Origin: Cryptomeria japonica
Lineage: Eukaryota > Streptophyta > Pinopsida > Cupressales > Cupressaceae
Reading direction: 5' to 3'
DNA length: 64,000 bases
Assembly (NCBI RefSeq): GCF_030272615.1
Contig: NC_081414.1
Location: 825,744,896-825,808,895 of the forward strand
In this document: piece after piece, positions 57,845-64,000 of the stretch
Numbering within the stretch: position 1 is the stretch's first letter
Layout: every line of letters begins with the position of its first letter
Made by a program: the position numbers and the translations under genes
Notes under the pieces: generated by a model
The model's database searches: none
Told to the model about the DNA's origin: nothing
What the model saw: the letters and a program-made list of their open reading frames with translations, nothing else

Positions 57845-58585
57845 GTATTTATTTGCCTTGTCTCATTCGATGGAGTGCAAGTACCACCAAATAGTTATTT
57901 GTCACATTTGTCTTCCTTGAGCGAGGGAAATTCAGCAAGAGAAGAGGAAAGTGAGACATGTAGTAGGTCTAAAAGAGGGAGATCAACTAGAGGTCAAAAG
58001 ATTAGAATAAAATTTTGTAAATGCATGTAATTTTTTCTTGATGAAGGGGGGTCATGTTCCTATGATGATGAGAGCATATGCAACATCGAGGTGTCCTTGG
58101 GCTACAAACATCTACAGAAACAATGGGTACCCAAGGAACTTCTTCCGATAAACACTGATTTTTGTGTCAACGAGAGGATATATCACATAGCACCATCATC
58201 ATTACATGGTTTGGGCCTATTTTGCATGTATGACATAAAGGTCTATTACAACAAAGTTACTAAATTGATGGAGTATGTCGGACCCTGTTACAGTTACAAA
58301 GATTGGATGCATCTGGTTCAATATACATGAAGTATGCGTAGGTATGCATTGTCAGCAAATTATATACAACTAAAAGATAATGATCAAAATAAATGAGTGG
58401 CTATGTACATTGATAGAAGGCCAAAAGCATCAAGGAATATTGTAGGGTTTATAAACAATACATGACCTCAATCAACAAATAAGCAACCCAATTGCATATT
58501 CGTGGCACGTGAGGGAAACCATGTATTAGTATGTGCGATAAAATCAATAACTGTAGAGGAAGAGTTACTAATTGATTACAATTGA
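57845..58585 (+). pseudogene. SET-domain (histone-lysine methyltransferase-like) reading frame, four stops
   Basis: SET domains transfer methyl groups from S-adenosylmethionine to lysines. One frame of about 245 codons can be followed. After a Ser/Glu-rich then Arg/Lys-rich stretch (REEESETCSRSKRGRSTRG) come IAPSSLHGLGLFCMYDIKV and LMEYVGPCYSY (SET N-terminal strands), AMYIDRRPKASRNIVGFINN (the 'IDG...N...FIN' core), KQPNCIFVAREGNHVLVCAI and EEELLIDYN (the catalytic 'EEL..DY' end). Stops are a TAA near 58033 and TGA at 58328, 58394 and 58463, all in the same frame without indels. The NHSCxPN signature reads NNT...PNC. No post-SET Cys cluster was seen. It is inactive as written but recognisable. 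Confidence 0.8.
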
Positions 58586-59220
58586 AATCGCATATATACA
58601 AACACAATTACTATGGGGGTGGTATGTACTATATACCATTTTACCCAACCTCCAATTAACGACTCTAATATACCATTTTATTATTATGTTTTTTCAGTAA
58701 GCCTATTAGTTTCATTTCGGTAATATTTTTTTATATTTAATTTTTGTTATAGCAAGACATTGTTACAGTAAGTATTGGTTTATCTCAATTGGTATATTGG
58801 TTTATTATTATGTTAATTTTGATAATATTTTAATATTCTTGTCGAAGTCGGATGATTGAGGAAAGACACTACCAGTAGAGGAGAGCATCTATAGGGAGGT
58901 GTAGTCACTATTATGCGATGATAACATCACATATTCCACAAACCCTCTAGATATGATAAGGAAGACCCCAAAAAAATGCAATTAAGAAATCCTTCAGTTG
59001 TTATTCATAGTGCCTCAAACATATGAGATAAGAGAAAGGGTTAAAATATTGACTGAGAGAGCATGCAACTTGCAAGTAAGTTGTCATGAGATCTTTAATT
59101 ATAACATAAGTTCATTCATGGTTTTATATTTTGTACTCTTTTATATCATTAACTAAAATATGCGTTATTTTTACATGATTTTTTGTATCCTCATGATGCT
59201 GCAATCCCATCGAAATCCCC
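58586..59220. other. AT-rich sequence after the SET frame
   Basis: Contains repeated TATACCATTTTA words near 58635 and 58670 and poly-T/TTTCAG-like sequence. No gene was recognised. Confidence 0.4.
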
Positions 59221-59249
59221 AAAACTATCAGAATTGCACAAAATGGATA

Positions 59250-59625
59250 AACCGACAGTACAAACTTATTCCAAAAATGCACCTTGCAACACTATCGGTA
59301 TAGCTATATTGATCAAGACTCATCGGCTAGATTTATACTATCAGAATAGCATGAAAAATTTAAATCGAGAGTAGAAACTATTCTGATCAATTGACCATTG
59401 ACAAAGCTATCCTGATAACTCTTGTCAAGGCGAAAACTAACCATCGATAAATTATCCTGATATGCTTCCACTGATTCCAGAATAATTTTTCAATGAATTA
59501 TTTTATTTTATTTTAAACTGAAGGGTTTCATCAAAATTTTGACGAACATAGCTATCGACATATGTTATACTAATAAACAAACTTCCTCAGAGATGACTTT
59601 TTTAGCATAGTTGTACCGATCATCA
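59250..59625. repeat. Right cluster of TATCGG-type motifs, inverted relative to the left cluster
   Basis: ACTATCGGTATAGCTATA (59290), CATCGGCTAG (59324), AAGCTATCCTGATAAC (59411), CAAGGCGAAAACTAACCATCGATA (59428 onward, given in part), GCTATCGACAT (59550) and a reversed TACCGATCATC (59615). The main orientation ATCGGNATAGCTA is the reverse complement of the main left-cluster form TAGCTATNCCGAT, as expected for the two ends of one DNA transposon. Confidence 0.55.
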
Positions 59626-59646
59626 AAAGGATAATTCTATTGGAAT

Positions 59647-60831
59647 TGTGAGATTTTGTGAAGATCAAGGGCTCAATGAAAAATACAATAGAGAGACAAA
59701 ATATTGATAGGAGTAAACTATATTCTATCAAGCTGAAAATATTGATCAACTGGATCATCAAGTGTTACATACAATGAAAATGAGCTTGCTTATATAGACA
59801 AGGCTGTATGGATATGTGACCACACAAACATGACATGTGGCTCAATAAGAAATAAGGGTAGGTAGGAAATAGGTGTAGGTAGGTAGGAGAAGCAATATAA
59901 TATTCCACATGAGGTGGATCACCCATTGAATGTGGGATGGAACAACAAGATAAGTCCACAAAAGGTGGAAATTCTCCTACACACACTATCCCAATTTGGC
60001 ACAAACACCCAAGTGTCTCATACCCAAACTACTATGAAATGCATTTCCTATGTAAACTTAAGTAAAGTGTAATAATATCCAAGATGAATAATTATTTACA
60101 CCAACACCCCCCCTTAAGTGCAACTTAGGGGAATGCACTTAAGTCTACAATGCAACTAAGCAATGTAAGATGGGTCCTAGCTACAAGGCCATGTTAGGTA
60201 CCCATGTACAAATGCAAATGCATGCAAACTAATGCAATGAAATCTCTCACAAAGTGGGGAAAGAGAGAAAAACCCAACGGGAAAAAACCCTCCCCCAAAA
60301 GACAGATGAAAACTAGATACAAAGAACTCTCATAGAAGTATGCGAAGGACAAAACCCCATGTGAGGAAAAAGTCCCCCCCATATGAGAGAAGAAGAAGAG
60401 AGACTAGGAAGCCCCCCCTCAATGTGGAATCTGCACCAATGATAGAAGCTCTATGATGAATAAAGAAACTGCTCCACGAACGTCGAACTACGTTCCTCCC
60501 CTTAGGAAGAAACAAAACCAAAGGTGTATCCATGAAGTCTCCCCAACCATGAAGGGAAGATGTAGGAAAAATACTCATGATGAATGGAATCTCTGAAAAC
60601 TACTCAAGTGTCCCCATGTTGATGTTTAAAGTTACCCCCTCCAAAGGTGGTAAACTGCGCCACACTGCTGAAAAAGGCACTCCAAGATCTAGTGGAGAAA
60701 AATGTAGAACAATATCCAAAGACTCACATGTCTCCTCAAAAGATAAAGAGACCTCCTCCAACTGCTGGACAAAAGTATCCACAACCATGTCAACCTCTAA
60801 AGATTGATCATGTAGAGAATGCACAAGAGGT
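59647..60831 (-). mobile_element. 3' end of a minus-strand copia element (LTR plus 3' internal part)
   Basis: The LTR is 59647-60108 (462 bases), reading on the minus strand from TGTTGGTGTAA to TCTCACA. A purine tract (plus CCCCCCCTTAAG from about 60110) adjoins it and internal 3' sequence extends to 60831. That sequence shares blocks with the 3' internal part of the non-autonomous element at 11329-11520, including GATGGGTCC, ACAAGGCC, GGTACCCA, CAATGAAATCTCT and GAGAAAA. It ends exactly where the next copia LTR begins, so the next element probably inserted into it. Confidence 0.8.
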
Positions 60832-61311
60832 TGTTGGTGTAAATAATTATTCATCATGGATATTATTACACTTACTTAAGTTTACTTAGGATAATGCATT
60901 TCATAGTAGTTTGGATATGAGACACTTGGGTGTTTGTGCCACATTGGGATAGTGTGTGTAGGAGAAATTCCACCTCTTATGGTGTTGATCTTGTTATTAC
61001 ACTATCATATCCACTTATTGTGGAGTGATAATTCCACCTTCGGTGGGTGATCCACCTCATGTGGAATATTATATTATTTCTCCTACCTACCCACACATAT
61101 TTCCTACCTACCCTTGTTTCTTATTGAGCCACATGTCATATTTGTGTGCTCATACATATCTCTAGCCTTGCCTATATAAGCAGGCTCATCTACATTGTAT
61201 GTAACAATTATTGATCATTTTCTATTGATGAGAATACAGTTTATTCTTGTCCCATATTATGTCTCTATCTTGTACATTTCATTGACCTCTTGATCTTGGC
61301 AAAATCCAACA
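60832..61311 (+). repeat. 5' LTR of the right-edge copia element
   Basis: 480 bases with perfect TGTTGG...CCAACA terminal inverted repeats. A TATATAAGC box at about 61172-61180 is the likely LTR TATA element. Compared with the solo LTR at 5843 it has one extra stretch of about 30 bases (TTACACTATCATATCCACTT region, about 60996-61020). Confidence 0.92.
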
Positions 61312-61323
61312 TGGTATCAGAGC
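61312..61323 (+). other. Primer-binding site of the right-edge copia
   Basis: TGGTATCAGAGC directly abuts the LTR end, the standard copia primer position. Confidence 0.92.
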
Positions 61324-63017
61324 TATTGGAGCTTCATTGATTCGTCTTGAAGAGGCATTATTGTGACGTCAAGAGGCAGATCTGAGGAGCATCATCATTT
61401 GGAGGCATCCTAGACCAGATCCGACCTCGCCATTGCGTCCGGAAGGCCATTTCCATGAATTTTGGTTATAAAGTTGGCCTATTTTGGTGAGAAATTTTTT
61501 TTTTCCCAATTTTGCTTATATCGTACGGATTTTCGAAAATATTTTATATATTTTCGGAAAAAAAAATTTCGTTTTTTCTGAGAAATTGTTTTGAAAAATT
61601 CAAAAATCAAAAAAAAATTGAAAAATTTCGATCAGAAAAAAAATTTGAAAAAGCAAAAAAAAAATTAAAAAAAAAATATAGTTTTTGGGGGGTCCGTAGA
61701 CCCCCCCCCTGTGCCTCCTCCGTGACTCTGCAGGTCTGCAGAGATAGTAACTGCGTGCGCGTACCTGTTTTGCAGGCCGCAGTACCTTCCGCCAGCGCCC
61801 GTACCATCTGTCAGCCTGCGCATCGGCCCCCGCAGCGCCCCACGACCTTGCCGGACTCCGCTGCTCCTGCTGCTGTCCCCGCCGCCTCCCGCGAGCGTCC
61901 TCCGTCTGCGCCGCGTCCGTCTGAGCGGCGCCTCCCGCGTCCACGCTTCGGCGCCGCCTGCGTCCTCCCGGACCTCCACTAGTGGCTCCGGCTCTGGCAG
62001 CGCCTCCTCTCCAGCACTGCTCCCCGCTTCCACAGGCTCCTCCCGCCGCTCCGCCTCCACGCTCACCGCCACGCGAACACAAGTCACCAAAACCGGTGAA
62101 CCCGCGTCCGCCACGTGGCAGGCGGCCACTAGCCCGCGGGTACCCTCCGTACGTAGAGTCAGCCATTTCCGTACGCCACATCAACCGTATGGATGCCACG
62201 TCACTTGCCGAATCAGTTCGCCCAGTCAGCATTTCCGTACAGTACGGATGCACAGTCAGTCTGCCACGTAATCTGTCCGTACGGTACAGACGTCCAGTCA
62301 GCAGGGCGAAGTTTTTTGCGATGGTCATACGGCCGTCAAATTTAATCCAGTGAATTGCTGACATCAGTACCACATCAGCAGGGTTTGAAAATTTTTGGAC
62401 CCCCTCTCATTTGCATTTTTTATTTTGCAGTTCAACTTCAAATGGCCATAACTTGCTCATTTTTGCTCCTTTTTGGGTGCAATTTTTTTTGAAATGGGCT
62501 AGAATTTCATGCTCTCCACAGTGGTGAAAGAATTTTTTGATTTTGATGCACGGTTTTTTCAGAAAATTCAGTTTTTGGTGACTATCCCTGAGTAATCCCA
62601 GTTTTTGCAACTTCAGAGGCTTCGTTTGGGGTCATCCGACCTCCTTTTTAGGTGCTGTTTTTTTTGAAAGTGTATATTTTTTTATCTACTTTCACATGAT
62701 GCTATCAGATTGATGTCATTGTAAGTAGAAATTGTACTTTCAGATCTGGGCCATTTTTGGCTCACTTGGTATTTGTATATTTGATTGAATCTCAGTTAGA
62801 TTCATTACACTATTGATTGAAGTCTCTTGTATCTCATTTGAGAAGTTGTAAAATTTGCATCATAAGCCCACTTTGCCTTGTTTTGCAAGTGGCTCATTGT
62901 AATCGCACTAAGTATAAAGTGCCAAAATCATCACTTTAGGGGGGGTACTTTGATTGATTGAATTTGGGGGGTGTCTCTTGTGCTTTTGTGCTCTTGTGTT
63001 CTTTCCTTTTTGCTGCT
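61324..63017 (+). other. Long 5' leader with A-rich tract, GC-rich block and CCGTACGG palindromes
   Basis: The leader holds a poly-A/T tract (about 61495-61685), a GGGGGGTCCGTAGACCCCCC stem (about 61688-61707), a strongly GC-rich block to about 62110, and a cluster of CCGTACGG-like palindromes at about 62145-62330. Frames of up to 257 codons on either strand are open because stops are rare; they show Pro/Ala/Arg- or Gly/Arg-rich composition and no domain. Leaders of this length could hold packaging or translation-control structures. Confidence 0.7.
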
Positions 63018-64000
63018 ATGGGTTCTTCTAAGTTTCCTCTCTTAACTCCACATAACTATGCTACTTGGAAAATTGATGCATGGAGTAAACTTATGGAAAA
63101 AGGACTCACTCATTACATTGATGGAACTATTGTTGCTCCAGCTGATCCTAAGGTTGATCCAGTTGGTCACTTAGATTGGCTCACTAAAAATATCATGGCA
63201 ATTGGTACCTTAAGAAAGTATGTATCAAAGGATCTCATATTTCATATTGAGAAATGTACTCTAATCAAGGATGCTTGGCAAAAGTTTCAAGACTTGTATG
63301 GTCAAGTTGATGAGATTAGGGGATATCAAATTGATAGTGATCTCACCATGTTAGATCCCAAGAACTTTGATACTATACAAGATTATGTCACTAAGGCAAA
63401 TGAGTTGAGGGCACAACTCAAAGATTGTGGCATTGATAAAAAGGATTCTCAATTGATATTCAACTTGATAGGCAAGCTTCCACAAGAATATGCAGCATTT
63501 GTTTCTAGTTTCCAAACTCATAGGATGACAATGGGTTCAAGCTACAAAATGCCTACCTTTGATGCTTTCAATGAAATGTTGATGATGGAACAAACTAAGT
63601 TGATAAGCATGGGCATTCTTAAGGCTTCTTCTAAGTCTCAAGCATTAGTGGCAAATCAAGGAAACAAAGGAAATCAAGGAAAGGACAACTCAAACAAGAA
63701 GAAATGGCAATCAAAGCCTAAAGAAAAAGCACCATCTTCTCCACAACAAGGAGATTCATCCTCTTCCAAGAGAGATAATTCACCAAAGAGAGAGAGACCT
63801 ACTTGTGCTTATTGTAAAAAGATTGGTCATGAGGAGCATCGTTGCCATACTAAGAAGATTGATGAGCTCACACATATCATCAAAAAGCATAACATTGATT
63901 TGCCTAAAGTCTACAAAAAGGATGATTCATCAACTTCCACTTCCTCACATTCAAAAGGAAAAGGGCAAGCATTCATGGCTTCTACAAGTGGAAAAACTCA
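63018..64000 (+). CDS. gag: Copia gag, intact, partial at the window edge
   Basis: Gag is the particle-forming and RNA-binding protein. The frame starts at ATG 63018 (MGSSKFPLLTPHNYATWKID) and has no stop through the last base, at least 327 codons. It shows the UBN2/Retrotran_gag pattern: YATWKIDAWSKLM near residue 14, KDAWQKFQDLYGQ near 85, LNL-type IFNLIGKLPQEYAAFVSSF near 150, and a CCHC zinc knuckle (CAYCKKIGHEEHRC) at about residues 263-276 after a Lys/Gln/Ser-rich linker. In copia elements the protease follows in the same frame. No break was seen, so the element could encode functional gag, but pol lies outside the window. Confidence 0.93.
   Translation, partial: MGSSKFPLLTPHNYATWKIDAWSKLMEKGLTHYIDGTIVAPADPKVDPVGHLDWLTKNIMAIGTLRKYVSKDLIFHIEKCTLIKDAWQKFQDLYGQVDEIRGYQIDSDLTMLDPKNFDTIQDYVTKANELRAQLKDCGIDKKDSQLIFNLIGKLPQEYAAFVSSFQTHRMTMGSSYKMPTFDAFNEMLMMEQTKLISMGILKASSKSQALVANQGNKGNQGKDNSNKKKWQSKPKEKAPSSPQQGDSSSSKRDNSPKRERPTCAYCKKIGHEEHRCHTKKIDELTHIIKKHNIDLPKVYKKDDSSTSTSSHSKGKGQAFMASTSGKT

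Larger units (their letters stand above)
48200..59646 (+). mobile_element. Probable CACTA (En/Spm) DNA transposon with transposase remnant and SET-domain frame
   Basis: The evidence is a DUF4216 transposase segment (49.98-50.71 kb), motif clusters in opposite orientations at the two ends (48.3-49.3 and 59.25-59.62 kb) that look like CACTA subterminal repeats, and a SET-domain reading frame between them. A gypsy 5' end and a small inverted-repeat element lie inside. The terminal CACTA/TAGTG sequences were not found: the left tip is obscured and the right side is cut by the LTR at 59647, so the element may continue beyond the window. The grouping is an inference. Confidence 0.45.
60832..64000 (+). 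mobile_element. Ty1/copia element with intact gag, runs off the right edge
   Basis: The 5' LTR is 60832-61311 (TGTTGGTGTA ... AATCCAACA), directly followed by the primer site TGGTATCAGAGC at 61312-61323. A 1.7 kb leader with a GC-rich block leads to gag at 63018. The 5-base flank is GAGGT (60827-60831). The LTR belongs to the same family as those at 5843 and 59647. The uninterrupted gag and CpG-rich leader suggest a fairly young copy. Confidence 0.92.

Noticed and set aside
61512-62373. Open frames up to 257 codons near the right-edge copia leader
   Set aside because: Same composition effect; they sit between the primer site and gag and have no recognisable motif or conserved start.
1-64000. 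CRISPR arrays, bacterial operons, rRNA or tRNA genes
   Set aside because: No regular spacer-repeat arrays, ribosome-binding-site-led gene clusters or cloverleaf-forming tRNA sequences were noticed by eye. The tRNA-related words found are short retroelement primer sites.

Overview
The window looks like a retrotransposon-packed stretch of a large plant nuclear genome. It is AT-rich, holds one intact plant-type gene (a family 1 UDP-glycosyltransferase with a GT-AG intron) and is otherwise layers of decayed, nested transposable elements. The long, old, nested elements would fit a conifer or another gymnosperm, but that is inference; only 'seed plant' is well supported. No rRNA, tRNA, CRISPR array or bacterial-type gene was seen.

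Layout. 1-3.5 kb: AT-rich sequence with two old direct-repeat pairs. 3.55-5.08 kb: the UGT gene, whose reading frame is intact but whose two catalytic-dyad positions are both substituted. 5.84-6.30 kb: a solo LTR with a GATAC target duplication. 6.3-10.9 kb: non-coding, with degenerate tandem repeats. 10.96-13.82 kb: a complete minus-strand LTR element with AGAAC duplications that has no gag or pol and a GC-rich interior. 14.13-22.14 kb: a complete plus-strand Ty1/copia element (AAGAA duplications) with broken gag-pol. 22.15-25.62 and 35.78-37.00 kb: the two halves of one old minus-strand copia element, separated by about 10.2 kb that contains a plant L1-type LINE. The LINE is itself split by a solo LTR (27.08-28.46 kb, GAATG duplications). 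37.00-48.2 kb: a minus-strand Ty3/gypsy element resembling the Tat/Ogre lineage: 3' LTR, a plus-strand (antisense) plant mobile domain reading frame, the integrase C-terminal tail, no recognisable reverse transcriptase, protease, gag and an extra ORF upstream of gag. 48.2-59.6 kb: probably a CACTA (En/Spm) DNA transposon with a DUF4216 transposase remnant and a SET-domain reading frame, flanked by clusters of a TATCGG-type motif in opposite orientations and interrupted by a gypsy 5' end (gag, primer site, LTR) and a small inverted-repeat element. 59.65-64 kb: two related copia elements in opposite orientation. The second has LTR, primer-binding site, a GC-rich leader and an uninterrupted gag that runs off the window edge.

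Most coding sequence belongs to transposons and is broken; the UGT and the right-edge gag are the only long uninterrupted frames I consider real. The points most worth a second look are the UGT without its catalytic His/Asp, two tandem arrays of small AT-rich stem-loops in LTR sequence, the antisense plant mobile domain inside a gypsy element that lacks RT, the SET domain inside a probable CACTA element, and the gag/pol-less element that shares primer site, leader layout and 3' end with the copia element that has an intact gag.
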